Assembly: GCA_018982785.1 (NCBI GenBank)
Contig: JAHHEN010000003.1
Span: 372,001 to 436,000, forward strand
Length of the DNA: 64,000 nucleotides
Direction of reading: 5' to 3'
Source of the DNA: Enterococcus innesii
Lineage (GTDB): Bacteria; Bacillota; Bacilli; Lactobacillales; Enterococcaceae
Both the position numbers and the translations under genes were made by a program. The notes under the pieces were generated by a model that did not search any database, was not told the origin of the DNA, and saw only the letters and a program-made list of their open reading frames with translations. Below, one piece after another: positions 9,085-19,156 of the stretch. Each line of letters opens with the position of its first letter. Positions within the stretch are counted from its first letter, which is position 1.

Positions 9085-9780
9085 ATGAACGAACATGCAT
9101 TATCGGATCGTTTGGCTTGCGTGGGCGAACAAATTCCCGACCAAGCACGTATCGCCGACATCGGCTCCGACCATGCTTATTTACCTGTGGCATTAATGCT
9201 GCAGAACAAAATCACTTATGCTGTAGCTGGAGAAGTCGTTCAAGGACCTTATGATTCTGCCAGTAAACAAGTACGTAAAAACGGGCTCACAGAGAAGATC
9301 GTGGTGCGCTTAGCAGACGGATTGGACGCTGTTCAGCCAGCAGATGAGATCGACACGGTTGTTGTTGCTGGAATGGGCGGCACACTGATACGTTCGATTT
9401 TAGAAGAAGGAAGCCGGAAAAATCGCTTAGCGGGGGTCAAACGTTTGGTCTTACAACCGAATGTTGGCGAAAGGACCTTGCGAGAATGGCTTGTTGATCA
9501 CAATTTTACGATCATTCATGAAGTGCTGTTAGAAGAAAATGATAAAAATTATGAAATCATCGTTGCGGAAACTGGAAAAGCGACGTACACGACCCAGCAA
9601 TTATTTTTTGGTCCTTTTTTATTAAAAGAAAAAAATCCAGTTTTCCTAAAAAAATGGCAGCATGAATTGAAGCAGCGTCAACGAGTGGTCAAAGAGTTAG
9701 AGAAAGCCAAAGAACCACCTGCTGAGAAAATGAATGAATTGAAGGAACAAATCGAATGGATCAAGGAGGTGTTGGCATGA
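9085..9780 (+). CDS. trmK: tRNA (adenine22-N1)-methyltransferase TrmK
   Basis: A 231-residue SAM-dependent methyltransferase that modifies A22 in the D-loop of tRNAs. The SAM motif I is IADIGSDHAYLPVALM; VVVAGMGGTLI and LVLQPNVGERTLREWL are further family signatures. The C-terminus is a coiled coil (about residues 190-231) as in TrmK. The ATG at 9085 is chosen because GAAGGAG lies just before it; upstream codons in the frame run into the previous terminator. It overlaps the next gene by four bases, the usual trmK-nif3 pairing in Firmicutes. Confidence 0.94.
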   Translation: MNEHALSDRLACVGEQIPDQARIADIGSDHAYLPVALMLQNKITYAVAGEVVQGPYDSASKQVRKNGLTEKIVVRLADGLDAVQPADEIDTVVVAGMGGTLIRSILEEGSRKNRLAGVKRLVLQPNVGERTLREWLVDHNFTIIHEVLLEENDKNYEIIVAETGKATYTTQQLFFGPFLLKEKNPVFLKKWQHELKQRQRVVKELEKAKEPPAEKMNELKEQIEWIKEVLA

Positions 9781-10895
9781 TTTCTGGTCAAGAATTTATC
9801 AAACGCTTTGAAGCATACTGCCCGTTATGGTTGGCAGAAGAAGGCGATCCTGTTGGTCTACATGTTGGCACATTAAACAAACCGCTCGAGCGAGTCATGA
9901 TGACTCTTGATGTACGTCCAGAAGTGGTGGCAGAAGCCATCGAGAAAAAGATCGACTTGATCATTGCCAAACACCCACCGATCTTTCGGCCTTTGAACCG
10001 CTTGCTGACAGATGATCCGCAACAAAAGATGTTGATGGATCTCGTCAAGCATGATATCGCCGTTTACGCTGCCCACACCAATATGGATATTATTGAAGAT
10101 GGTTTGAACGATTGGTTTTGTGAACTATTAGAAGTTGAACCCGACACGTATTTGAAGCAAACCCATCAAGTAAAAATGAAGAAACTAGCTGTTTTTACCC
10201 CTGTTGAATCGGCACCAGCGTTACGAAAGGCATTAGGTAAAGCTGGCGCCGGTCAGCAAGGCAATTACCAAAATACCAGCTATTCCTTGATTGGCACCGG
10301 TCGCTTTACGCCGCAACAAGCTGCTCATCCAGCGATTGGTGAGATTGGAAAAGAAGAACAGGTGCAAGAAGCGAAAATCGAAGTCATTTTTCCAGAAACG
10401 ATCGAGAAAAAGGTGCTTTCGGCAATGATCGCCGCGCATCCTTACGAAGAGCCGGCTTATGATCTGTATGCGTTAGACAATTTGCCAAAAACCTATGGAA
10501 TCGGGCGGGTTGGTAACCTTGCTGAACCTCTTTCCCTTGATCATTTTGTTGCACGTGTCAAAGAACGCTTTGGTTTGTCTGCTTTACGCCTCGTCAGCTT
10601 TCCTGGTGCACCTGAAAAAATTCAGCGAATCGCCATTTGCGGCGGCAGTGGCCAATCGTTTTATTCGGATGCCTTACGCCATCAAGCGGATGTCTACATC
10701 ACTGGCGATATTAGTTACCATTTCGCCCATGACATGCAAGCCAATGGGTTGATCGGGATCGATCCAGGGCACAACATCGAAAAGGAATGTATTCCTCGGT
10801 TTATTGAGAAATTCAACCAGTGGAAAGCAGAAGAGAACTGGGCTGTGACCTTTGTTCCTTCCACCACTTCAACAAATCCATTTGACTATAGATAG
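9777..10895 (+). CDS. Nif3-like dinuclear metal protein (YqfO family)
   Basis: A 372-residue NIF3/GTP cyclohydrolase I type 2 family protein. Metal-binding motifs of the family are visible: [17 protein letters not shown], and near the C-terminus [13 protein letters not shown] and [10 protein letters not shown] central PII-like insert (about residues 125-230) marks the YqfO subtype. The start at 9777 uses GGAGGTG and overlaps trmK. The biochemical role of the family is unsettled; trmK linkage is conserved in Firmicutes. Confidence 0.92.
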   Translation: MISGQEFIKRFEAYCPLWLAEEGDPVGLHVGTLNKPLERVMMTLDVRPEVVAEAIEKKIDLIIAKHPPIFRPLNRLLTDDPQQKMLMDLVKHDIAVYAAHTNMDIIEDGLNDWFCELLEVEPDTYLKQTHQVKMKKLAVFTPVESAPALRKALGKAGAGQQGNYQNTSYSLIGTGRFTPQQAAHPAIGEIGKEEQVQEAKIEVIFPETIEKKVLSAMIAAHPYEEPAYDLYALDNLPKTYGIGRVGNLAEPLSLDHFVARVKERFGLSALRLVSFPGAPEKIQRIAICGGSGQSFYSDALRHQADVYITGDISYHFAHDMQANGLIGIDPGHNIEKECIPRFIEKFNQWKAEENWAVTFVPSTTSTNPFDYR

Positions 10896-10906
10896 GAGAA
10901 TTATTT

Positions 10907-12139
10907 ATGTACGAAAATTTATTGCCTCGCTTTTTGAACTATGTAAAAACAGAAACCCGTTCGGATGCGACAAGCACGACAACACCTTCCACCGAAACAC
11001 AGGTCGCTTTTGCCAAAGAACTGCAAAAAGAACTAGAAGAATTAGGATTAAGCGATGTTCACTACAACGAATCCAATGGTTTCGTGATTGGGACATTGCC
11101 AAGTAACGTGGATCATGACGTACGCTCCATTGGATTTATCGCCCATATGGATACGGCCGATTTTAATGCAGAAAATGTTGATCCGCAGATCATCGAAAAT
11201 TACGATGGCGAATCGACCATTAAATTAGATAAAGAAGGAAAATACACATTAAACACAAAAGATTTTCCGAATTTAAAAAATTATGCTGGCGAAACCTTGA
11301 TCACTACTGATGGTACCACTTTATTAGGTTCTGACGATAAATCTGGTATTGCAGAAATCATGACAGCTATGGAAATCTTACTTAAAAACCCAACGATCAA
11401 ACATGGGGAAATCAAAGTCGCTTTTGGCCCTGATGAAGAAATTGGTGTTGGTGCAGATAAGTTCGATGTTGAAGATTTCAATGTTGATTTTGCCTATACA
11501 ATGGATGGCGGTCCAGTAGGAGAATTGCAATATGAAACCTTTAATGCGGCGCAAGCTGAAATCACGATCCAAGGAAAAAATGTCCACCCAGGAACTGCGA
11601 AGGACACCATGATCAACGCTTTGCAACTAGCAGTCGATTTTCAAAATGCGCTACCGGCTGATGAAGTTCCTGAGAAAACCGAAGGGACAGAAGGGTTCTT
11701 CCATTTGATGAGTCTCAGCGGCTCAGTAGAAGAAGCGAAAATGGCATACATTATTCGAGACCATGACCGGACCCGTTTTGAAGAAAGAAAAGAACAATTA
11801 TTAGCGGTTCAAGAAAGCTTGAATGCCCGCTTTGATGAACCGCGAGTGCACGTTCATTTATATGATCAATACTACAACATGAAAGAAATCATCGAAAAAG
11901 ATATGAGTATCATTGATTTAGCAAAAGATGCGATGGAAGCAGTGGGAATCACTCCGGTAACAGAACCTGTTCGTGGTGGGACCGATGGGTCGAAAATCTC
12001 CTATCTAGGGATTCCAACACCGAATATCTTTGCTGGTGGAGAAAATATGCACGGTCGTTATGAGTTCGTCTCGCTACAATCAATGATGAAGGCGACCGAT
12101 GTGATCGTGAAAATCGTCGAACTGAATGCTCAAGCATAA
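10907..12139 (+). CDS. pepT: Tripeptide aminopeptidase (peptidase T)
   Basis: A 410-residue dizinc M20 peptidase that removes N-terminal residues from tripeptides in the cytoplasm. Metal and catalytic motifs are present: IAHMDTADF, the bridging aspartate segment [10 protein letters not shown], the glutamate pair in [21 protein letters not shown], and the C-terminal [15 protein letters not shown] with a ligand histidine. Length is normal. AGGAGA precedes the ATG. It ends in front of a hairpin with a T-run. Confidence 0.97.
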   Translation: MYENLLPRFLNYVKTETRSDATSTTTPSTETQVAFAKELQKELEELGLSDVHYNESNGFVIGTLPSNVDHDVRSIGFIAHMDTADFNAENVDPQIIENYDGESTIKLDKEGKYTLNTKDFPNLKNYAGETLITTDGTTLLGSDDKSGIAEIMTAMEILLKNPTIKHGEIKVAFGPDEEIGVGADKFDVEDFNVDFAYTMDGGPVGELQYETFNAAQAEITIQGKNVHPGTAKDTMINALQLAVDFQNALPADEVPEKTEGTEGFFHLMSLSGSVEEAKMAYIIRDHDRTRFEERKEQLLAVQESLNARFDEPRVHVHLYDQYYNMKEIIEKDMSIIDLAKDAMEAVGITPVTEPVRGGTDGSKISYLGIPTPNIFAGGENMHGRYEFVSLQSMMKATDVIVKIVELNAQA

Positions 12140-12179
12140 ACGTTGCTTTTGATTTGATGGAATAAATGAAAAACTCTTG

Positions 12180-12225
12180 GGCTGGGAACTCTTCACGCAG
12201 GTCTTGCGTAAGACCCGGCCTTTTT
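12180..12225 (+). terminator. Terminator after pepT
   Basis: GGCTGGG pairs with CCCGGCC and an inner GGTCTT/AAGACC hairpin stacks within it; five T follow. Confidence 0.75.
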
Positions 12226-12239
12226 AGGATGTGAATAGG

Positions 12240-13148
12240 ATGAAAATTCTCGTTTTATACAATGATACAGCGGGGAAAAGTGAAGCAAAAGAAACAGCAG
12301 AAAAATTCCAAGCCTATGTGAAAGAACAAGGCGAAGAGCATCAAGCGTTCTTGCAGGCCTCAAATCCAGACGTGGATCCAAAAGACGTTCGAGAGGCTGC
12401 CAAAAAACACGCAGTCGATACGATTGTGATCATCGGCGGAGATGGCACGATCCATCATGGGCTGCAAACCTTCAAAGAAAAGCTGGATGAGCTGAAGATC
12501 GGGATCATTCCTGGAGGAACGGTAAATAATTTCGCTCGAATGTTGGGTATACCAGTCAAGCCAGAAGAAGCGTTTGAGAATGTTTTAACAGGGGTTGAAC
12601 GTCCGATCGATTATGGGATGGTCAATGATCAAGTAATGATCTCGACGATGACCATTGGTCTTCTGGCAGATACCGCCGCCGCAACTTCCCAAGAAGAAAA
12701 ACAGCAGTATGGGCCGTTAGCGTTTATGAAACGGTTCATTCATCTGTTGATCAAAAAGAAACAATACAAATTAGAAGTTATTGCTGACGAACGGAAATGG
12801 CAGGGAAAAAGTCAATTACTGACGATCGTCATGTCAAATTCAGCAGGTGGGTTTAAGAACTTTGATGAAGAAGCAAAACCTGATGACGGGTTGTTTCATG
12901 TCATTCTTTTGCCAAAACTGAATATTTTACGGTTTATTTTGTATCTACCAAGAATTATTCGTGGTAGAATTGCCAAAGTACCAAGTGTTGAATATTTCAC
13001 TGCCGCAAAGGTCTCAATAAAGGCCAAAGAAAAAACGGTTCATACTCGAACCGATGGCGACCCAACGGATGATCTGCCGATTGAGATGAAAGTCATCAAA
13101 CATGGGTTGACGATGCTGGTACCTGAGGAAGCAAAAGAATCAAAATAA
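12240..13148 (+). CDS. Diacylglycerol kinase-family lipid kinase
   Basis: A protein of about 302 residues of the DagK/YegS/BmrU family, cytoplasmic lipid kinases. It starts MKILVLYNDTAGK, has the nucleotide-binding motif IIGGDGTIHHGL near residue 78 and IPGGTVNNFARMLGI near 100, both diagnostic. The ATG at 12240 is chosen with AGGATGTGA upstream; a GTG three codons earlier is also possible. The substrate may be diacylglycerol or undecaprenol. Two membrane-protein genes follow on the same strand at short spacing. Confidence 0.9.
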   Translation: MKILVLYNDTAGKSEAKETAEKFQAYVKEQGEEHQAFLQASNPDVDPKDVREAAKKHAVDTIVIIGGDGTIHHGLQTFKEKLDELKIGIIPGGTVNNFARMLGIPVKPEEAFENVLTGVERPIDYGMVNDQVMISTMTIGLLADTAAATSQEEKQQYGPLAFMKRFIHLLIKKKQYKLEVIADERKWQGKSQLLTIVMSNSAGGFKNFDEEAKPDDGLFHVILLPKLNILRFILYLPRIIRGRIAKVPSVEYFTAAKVSIKAKEKTVHTRTDGDPTDDLPIEMKVIKHGLTMLVPEEAKESK

Positions 13149-13181
13149 TGGTCCCTACGATCAATCATATGGAGGAAATGG

Positions 13182-13454
13182 ATGAATGCACTGATTTACA
13201 ATCCATTGTGGTTTTATTTAATTGCAGTCAATCTTTATCTTTTCTGTCTGATGGGGTATGATAAATATCAGGCAGTGAAACAAGGTTGGCGGGTTCCCGA
13301 AGCAAATCTCCTTTTTATGGGGGCGATTGGCGGCGGATTAGGCGGTTTAATTGCGCAACGCGTATTTCGCCACAAAACAAGAAAGAAGAAGTTTCACCTC
13401 TTTTTTGCTTTTGGCACCGTTTTTGCTATCCTGCTGATGGTCTTTTTTGCATAA
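13182..13454 (+). CDS. DUF1294 small membrane protein
   Basis: A 90-residue membrane protein of the DUF1294 family. The diagnostic segment is visible: MGYDKYQAVKQGWRVPE (residues about 25-41) followed by LLFMGAIGGGLGGLIAQRVFRHKTRK and a final hydrophobic helix. Three membrane segments are predicted by eye. GGAGG precedes the ATG. Function unknown. Confidence 0.88.
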   Translation: MNALIYNPLWFYLIAVNLYLFCLMGYDKYQAVKQGWRVPEANLLFMGAIGGGLGGLIAQRVFRHKTRKKKFHLFFAFGTVFAILLMVFFA

Positions 13455-13481
13455 ATTCGGTATAACAAGCAAGGAGTTAAT

Positions 13482-14513
13482 ATGAAAACTAAAGTGAAGT
13501 TCGCCCTTAATTTACTTTTACTAGTAGGGATTCTGGGTGTGATGTATTTTTTTGTCCGTAACTCGATGATGGATATTTTGGCGGTGCTAAGAGAGACCAG
13601 CTTTCTCGTCGTCTTATTAGTTATGGGACTTGGCACATTGTACCTGGTGATCGAAGGACGGACGGTGAAAGAGATCGCTGTGACGTTTCAACCGGAATTT
13701 ACTACTAAGGCAGGCTTTTTAACGGTTTGTTACAGTGGTTTTTACCGGATCGTGACGTTTGGGGCGGGCACCTTGATCTCAGAGGTAAATTTTTATCGTA
13801 AAAATGGTTTGCAATTGTCACAAGGGGTTGGGGTCACCACCTTACACATGGTGATGTATAAGTTTGCCATATTGACATATGCAATCGCGGGGTTGATTAT
13901 TCAATTCTCGCTATTCTATGACAATGCGCCGAATATGATTTGGGTAATTTTGGTGGGGATCGTACTCGTCTTTTTGATCATTGCCGCTTTATTGGCACTT
14001 TCTGTCAGTATCAACATTCAAGTCTTTTTTGTGATCATCAGCAATAAGCTGTTCAAAAGTGCAACGTTAAGAGGGATCGTTGACAAATGCAACACCCAGA
14101 TCTATTCTTTGCGAGAAACGGTCAATGCAATCATTACCGACCGCACCGCTTTCTTGCGCATCTACCTTTGGAATCTTTTGAAGATGCTACCTTGGTATGT
14201 GATTCCTTATGTGATTCTTGTTGTGCAGCATCCAGAGATCGATTTCTTGTTGACGTTATCCTTCATCAGCTTTGCCGTCGTCTTGTCCGGGGTGATTCCA
14301 ACACCGGCAGGGATCGGATCATTTGAATTTATTTATATGCTGCTTTTTGGTCCATTAGTTGGCACGGTCGATGCTGCGTCTTCCATGCTACTGTACCGCT
14401 TAGCAACATTCATTTGGCCCTTCATTATTGGTTTTGCTTATGTAATGAAAGAAAAGCGCAAAGATATCAGCCAAGAGTTGACTGAATTAAGAAAAGAAAA
14501 AGTGGAAAGTTAA
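13482..14513 (+). CDS. MprF-like flippase-domain membrane protein (UPF0104)
   Basis: A 343-residue integral membrane protein with about eight hydrophobic segments, of the lysylphosphatidylglycerol synthase transmembrane family (MprF N-terminal/UPF0104) without the catalytic aminoacyl-transfer domain. Family-like features are the FYRIVTFGAGTL segment and the GVIPTPAGIGSFEFIY motif near residue 267. Such proteins are thought to flip lipids. The location behind a lipid kinase gene suggests a lipid-related role, which is inference. A strong bidirectional terminator separates it from the convergent ABC-F gene. Confidence 0.88.
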   Translation: MKTKVKFALNLLLLVGILGVMYFFVRNSMMDILAVLRETSFLVVLLVMGLGTLYLVIEGRTVKEIAVTFQPEFTTKAGFLTVCYSGFYRIVTFGAGTLISEVNFYRKNGLQLSQGVGVTTLHMVMYKFAILTYAIAGLIIQFSLFYDNAPNMIWVILVGIVLVFLIIAALLALSVSINIQVFFVIISNKLFKSATLRGIVDKCNTQIYSLRETVNAIITDRTAFLRIYLWNLLKMLPWYVIPYVILVVQHPEIDFLLTLSFISFAVVLSGVIPTPAGIGSFEFIYMLLFGPLVGTVDAASSMLLYRLATFIWPFIIGFAYVMKEKRKDISQELTELRKEKVES

Positions 14514-14514
14514 A

Positions 14515-14552
14515 AACACGCTTATCTTCGAGTAGAGGATAAGCGTGTTTTT
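14515..14552. terminator. Bidirectional terminator
   Basis: AAACACGCTTATC and GATAAGCGTGTTT form a long stem with A- and T-runs on the two sides, serving both convergent genes. Confidence 0.92.
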
Positions 14553-16078
14553 TAGTCTTTCAAATCAATGATCCGATCAACAAAGGATTCATAAAATTCA
14601 GCTTCATGGGAAACGATCAGAACGGTTCCAGGAAAGGCTGCCAGAGTTTCTTCCAAATTGTTTTTCGTGTCTTGATCGATATGGTTGGTCGGCTCATCAA
14701 GAATCAAAAAGTTGCTTTTGATCAACATCATTTCAGCTAACTTCACTTTTGTCTGTTCGCCACCACTTAATAATTTCAATTCTTCCTGGGCTAATTGGCT
14801 AGGTAATCCCGCCCGAGAAAGTTGCCGCCGCAATTCTTTGTTAGTGGCCTTTGGGAAAAGATCCTCAAGGTATTGAAGAGGGGTCTGCAAGGGATATTCC
14901 CAGTCCAGGTCTTGAGAAAAGTAATTAAACTTTGTATGCTGCGGGTAAGAAACGGTTCCTTCAATTGCAGGGATCACACCGAGAATCGTTTTGATCAATG
15001 TTGATTTACCGATCCCATTAAATCCCCGAATCGCAATTTTTTCGCCATAGCGGATCGTTAGGTTGATTGGGGAGAGTAAGGGCTTTTGGTCGTACCCAAT
15101 CACTAGATTGGTCGTCTCTAATGCCAAGGTCGTAACGATCGGTGCCAAATCAAATCCTAGATGCGGTTTAGGGACATCTTGGGGTGGAGTCAAGCGTTCG
15201 ATTTTTGCCAATTGTTTTTCACGACTCTTTGCCATTGTTGAACGAGAACCAGCTTTGTATTTACGAATATAGCTTTCAGTTTTCTTGATATGCTCTTGCT
15301 GTGCTTCGTATTGCTTCATGTAGCTTTCGTTTTGCAACGTTTTTAGTTTTAATGCTTTGTCTAAATTCCCAGTATACTTAGAAAGCTTGCCAAATTCGAT
15401 ATCAATGATATGGGTCGTGATTTCATTCAAGAATTGACGATCATGAGAAACGACTAAGTAGGTACCAGTAAAGTTTTGTAAAAATTCAACTAACCATTTG
15501 ATATGTTCATCATCTAGGTGGTTGGTTGGTTCATCTAAAATCAGCATGTCGGGTTTTTCTAAGAGCATTTTCGCTAAAATCAGTTTCGAGCGTTGACCAC
15601 CACTTAAGGAAGCAAGGGGCGTATCCATGCCGAGAACCGAAATACCTAACCCTTCTGCTAAATCATCGATCAATGTATCCATTTGGTAGAAATTTCCTTG
15701 ATCCAGTTGATTTTGCAATTCGCCCGCTTTTTCTAAAAGCTTATCGTCGAGACTTTCGCCATAAGCAGTATAAAGATCGGCGATCTGTTGTTCTTTTTCG
15801 AAGTCTTCTACAAAGGCAGAGCGCAAAAAATCACGGATCGATTGCGTTTCATCAACATTGACGTATTGATCCAAATAGCCCATTTTCAAATTTTTCGGAA
15901 ATTGAACAAAGCCATCGTCAGGGAGAATTTCTCCTGTAATGATTTTGATTAAAGTACTTTTGCCAGCGCCGTTCCGTCCAATCAAACCGACTTTTTCCCC
16001 ACGGTTGATTTGAACGGAAACATCTTCGTAAAGCAATTTGTCGCCAAATTGTTGGCTAATATTCGTTAATGTTAACAT
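14552..16078 (-). CDS. ABC-F family ATPase (ribosome-associated)
   Basis: A duplicated ABC ATPase of about 508 residues without membrane segments, hence the ABC-F class acting on ribosomes. The first domain has GRNGAGKST at residues 34-42, LSGGQRSKL and LDEPTNHLD; the second has GFNGIGKST, LSGGEQTKV and LDEPTNHID. The linker holds the charged, helical P-site tRNA-interaction region (about residues 235-300). The start is 16078, because GGAGGAA precedes that ATG. A terminator hairpin lies between its promoter and the ribosome site, so expression is probably attenuated. Sequence alone does not separate a translation factor from an antibiotic-resistance type. Confidence 0.92.
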   Translation of the reverse strand: MLTLTNISQQFGDKLLYEDVSVQINRGEKVGLIGRNGAGKSTLIKIITGEILPDDGFVQFPKNLKMGYLDQYVNVDETQSIRDFLRSAFVEDFEKEQQIADLYTAYGESLDDKLLEKAGELQNQLDQGNFYQMDTLIDDLAEGLGISVLGMDTPLASLSGGQRSKLILAKMLLEKPDMLILDEPTNHLDDEHIKWLVEFLQNFTGTYLVVSHDRQFLNEITTHIIDIEFGKLSKYTGNLDKALKLKTLQNESYMKQYEAQQEHIKKTESYIRKYKAGSRSTMAKSREKQLAKIERLTPPQDVPKPHLGFDLAPIVTTLALETTNLVIGYDQKPLLSPINLTIRYGEKIAIRGFNGIGKSTLIKTILGVIPAIEGTVSYPQHTKFNYFSQDLDWEYPLQTPLQYLEDLFPKATNKELRRQLSRAGLPSQLAQEELKLLSGGEQTKVKLAEMMLIKSNFLILDEPTNHIDQDTKNNLEETLAAFPGTVLIVSHEAEFYESFVDRIIDLKD

Positions 16079-16092
16079 CGTTTCCTCCATAT

Positions 16093-16123
16093 AAAAAAGC
16101 TGTAAACAGTAGACGTTACAGCT
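16093..16123 (-). terminator. Attenuator-like terminator in the ABC-F leader
   Basis: Read on the minus strand, AGCTGTAAC pairs with GTTTACAGCT (one bulge, nine pairs) and six T follow. It ends just upstream of the ABC-F ribosome site, downstream of the likely promoter. Confidence 0.72.
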
Positions 16124-16238
16124 AAGTAGATAATCTTACTGAATAAAATACGCCAAAAAGCGCTTAAAACGATCAGGAAAATCGGTTGTTCCTGACCAAT
16201 CAGGACCTAGCATACCATTGCTACTTCCCATCTGTCAA
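16124..16238 (-). promoter_or_regulatory. ABC-F promoter and structured leader
   Basis: Minus strand: TTGACA (16238-16233), 18-bp spacer, TATGCT (16214-16209). The leader then holds TCCTGA-TTGG-TCAGGA, and its TCAGGA arm can instead pair with a second TCCTGATC further down, so two folds compete. A 25-codon ORF (MLGPDWSGTTDFPDRF...) runs from 16213 to 16136, but its ATG overlaps the -10 box, so it would need an upstream start of transcription. Confidence 0.55.
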
Positions 16239-16286
16239 TTTTCATGAAATAATACTGAAAAAATTTTTGATGTTCGAGGGAAATCT

Positions 16287-16316
16287 TTTGACCATTACTG
16301 ACCAATATTGTATAAT
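16287..16316 (+). promoter_or_regulatory. CtsR operator overlapping the clpB promoter
   Basis: TTTGACC-ATT-ACTGACC matches the CtsR heptad direct repeat with 3-bp spacing. The -35 box TTGACC (16288-16293) lies in it; a 17-bp spacer leads to TATAAT (16311-16316). CtsR repression of clpB is established in Bacilli. The leader to the ATG is about 65 bases. Confidence 0.88.
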
Positions 16317-16386
16317 AGAAGAGTAGAAAAAAGGATACTGCTTGCAGCGTACTTTTTTTCTGACTACCATTTTGGGAGGGAAAAGT

Positions 16387-18992
16387 ATGAACCCAGAAAA
16401 AATGACGACTACATTACAAAGTGCTATCGCTGAAGCCCAGCAGATTGCCATGACCCGTCACCATCAAGAAATTGATATTCCGCATTTATGGAAGATTTTA
16501 TTGCAAGCCAATCAATTCGGCCGCAATTTTTATACGGACACAGGGCTCGATGTCGATGCTTTTGAAAAAGAAGTCGACCGATTATTAGATGAACTGCCTT
16601 CCGTTGAAGGAGGAAATGTTCGTTATGGTCAATCCATGAGTCAAAATCTGTTTCATCTTTTGTCTGAGGCAGATCAATTAAAAAATGAATTTCAAGACGA
16701 GTATCTTTCCACAGAAATCGTCCTTTATGCGTTGATGAAATTGAAAAATCATCCCTTGACGGTGTATTTAAAGAAACAAGGAATCACCGCAAAAGAAATC
16801 AAGCAAACGATCGAAACATTAAGAGGAGGGGATCGTGTGACCTCACAAAATCAAGAAGAACAATACAAAGCATTAGAAAAATACGGCGTTGACTTGGTCC
16901 AACAAGTCCGCAGCGGAAAAATGGACCCCATTATCGGTCGAGACGAAGAAATTCGCGATGTGATTCGCATCCTTTCTCGGAAAACCAAAAACAATCCCGT
17001 TTTGATTGGTGAACCGGGGGTTGGTAAAACAGCCATCGTTGAAGGATTGGCTCAACGGATCGTGCGAAAAGACGTCCCAGAAAACCTAAAAGACAAAACG
17101 ATCTTTTCTCTGGATATGGGTGCCTTGATCGCAGGTGCTAAATTCCGAGGTGAATTTGAAGAGCGTTTGAAAGCCGTCTTACAAGAAGTGAAAAAAGCCG
17201 ATGGCCGGATCATTCTCTTTATTGATGAGATCCACAATATTGTAGGTGCTGGTAAGACGGAAGGCAGCATGGATGCTGGAAACTTACTGAAACCAATGCT
17301 GGCACGGGGAGAATTGCATACGATTGGCGCAACCACCCTTGATGAATACCGTCAATACATGGAAAAGGACAAAGCCTTGGAACGTCGTTTCCAAAAAGTG
17401 CTGGTACAGGAACCAACCGTTCAAGATACGATTTCGATTTTACGTGGCTTGAAAGAACGGTTCGAGATCCATCATGGCGTCAACATCCATGACAACGCGC
17501 TTGTTGCTGCGGCGACCTTATCTGATCGGTATATCACGGACCGCTTTTTACCAGATAAAGCCATTGACTTGATCGATGAGGCGAGTGCCACAATTCGGGT
17601 GGAAATGAATTCAATGCCTACTGAGCTCGACCAAGTTACCCGTCGTTTGATGCAACTGGAGATCGAAGAAGCCGCATTGAAAAAGGAATCCGATGATGCA
17701 TCGAAAAAACGCTTAGGCATTTTACAAGAAGAATTGGCGGAATTGCGTGAAGAAGTCAATACCATGAAAATGCAGTGGGAAACGGAAAAAGAAGAAGTCA
17801 ATGCAGTTTCCAACAAACGGGCAGAGATCGATAAAGCCAAGCATGAGTTGGAAGATGCTGAAAATAACTATGATTTGGAACGGGCCGCTGTTCTTCGCCA
17901 TGGGACGATTCCCCAACTGGAAAAAGAACTAGCTGAACTAGAAGAAAAAACCAAGTCGAAGGCATTCGGATGGTCCAAGAGTCAGTGACCGAAAATGAGA
18001 TCGCCTTAGTCGTGGGACGTTTGACAGGGATTCCAGTCGCTAAATTAGTGGAAGGCGAACGAGAAAAACTGTTGAAATTAAATGAGACCTTGCATCAAAG
18101 GGTCATCGGACAAGATGAAGCAGTCGATGCTGTCAGTGATGCAGTTATTCGTTCACGAGCTGGCCTGCAAGATCCAAATCGACCATTAGGTTCCTTCTTG
18201 TTCTTAGGTCCGACCGGCGTCGGTAAGACCGAATTAGCGAAAGCGTTGGCGGTCAACCTCTTTGATTCAGAAGAGCATATGGTTCGGATCGATATGAGCG
18301 AATACATGGAGAAACATTCAGTGTCTCGTTTAGTCGGTGCCCCTCCAGGCTATGTAGGGTTTGAAGAAGGTGGGCAATTGACTGAAGCTGTCCGCCGCAA
18401 TCCTTACACGATCGTTTTGTTAGATGAAATCGAAAAAGCCCATCCTGATGTCTTTAATATCTTGTTACAAGTGCTTGATGATGGCCGTTTGACAGATTCA
18501 AAAGGGCGAGTCGTTGATTTCAAAAATACAGTCTTGATCATGACTAGCAATATCGGCTCTCAAGTCTTGCTAGATGGCGTGACCGCAGAAGGGACGATCC
18601 CAGAAAACGTTGCTGAAAATGTCCGTAATCTCTTGAGAGGGCATTTCAAACCAGAATTCTTAAATCGGATCGATGATACGATTTTATTCACACCGCTTAG
18701 TCTAAACGATGTGACAGGCATCGTCGACAAGATCATCGCACAGCTTTCACAACGACTGGAAGTCCAAGATATACTGTTGACGATCACTGAAGAAGCCAAA
18801 CGCTGGATCGCTGAAAATGCTTATGAGCCAGCGTATGGTGCGCGTCCTCTCCGTCGGTTTATCACGAGAGAAGTCGAAACCCCATTGGCAAAAGAAATCG
18901 TTGCCGGCAGAGTCTTACCAAAGACCCAAGTCACGATTGAATTATTGAACGATCAACTGGTTTTTGAAAATACGCCAATTACCGAAGAATAA
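16387..18992 (+). CDS. clpB: ClpB disaggregase (frameshifted)
   Basis: A double-ring AAA+ chaperone that pulls apart protein aggregates after heat stress with DnaK. Repaired length is about 868 residues, normal for ClpB. Order: N-domain (1-145), AAA-1 with GEPGVGKT near 208, coiled-coil middle domain (about 400-525), AAA-2 with GPTGVGKT near 607, and C-terminal domain. One base is missing near 17958: the frame ends KAFGWSKSQ, while the next frame continues [18 protein letters not shown]. The start at 16387 has GGGAGGG. A CtsR box controls the promoter. The break in a conserved gene suggests a read error. Confidence 0.95.
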
Positions 18993-19017
18993 AAAGATAA
19001 AAAATGGATAAATGCAA

Positions 19018-19057
19018 AACGATGGTTGCCGTTTAAGTGGCAGCCATCGTTTTTTTG
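19018..19057 (+). terminator. Terminator after clpB
   Basis: AACGATGG(TT)GCC pairs with GGC(AG)CCATCGTT and is followed by seven T. Confidence 0.88.
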
Positions 19058-19156
19058 TCGCTCAACATAAGACAAAAAAGTTCCCCTTGCTTGTTGTTTG
19101 GAGGAAATTCGCACTTCGATTATACTGTTCTTATGGAGTAGGAGAGGAATGAAAAG

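Noticed and set aside
16136..16213. 25-codon ORF as a certain ABC-F leader peptide
   Set aside because: Its ATG overlaps the best -10 box and it lacks a well-placed ribosome site, so it is only mentioned as a possibility.
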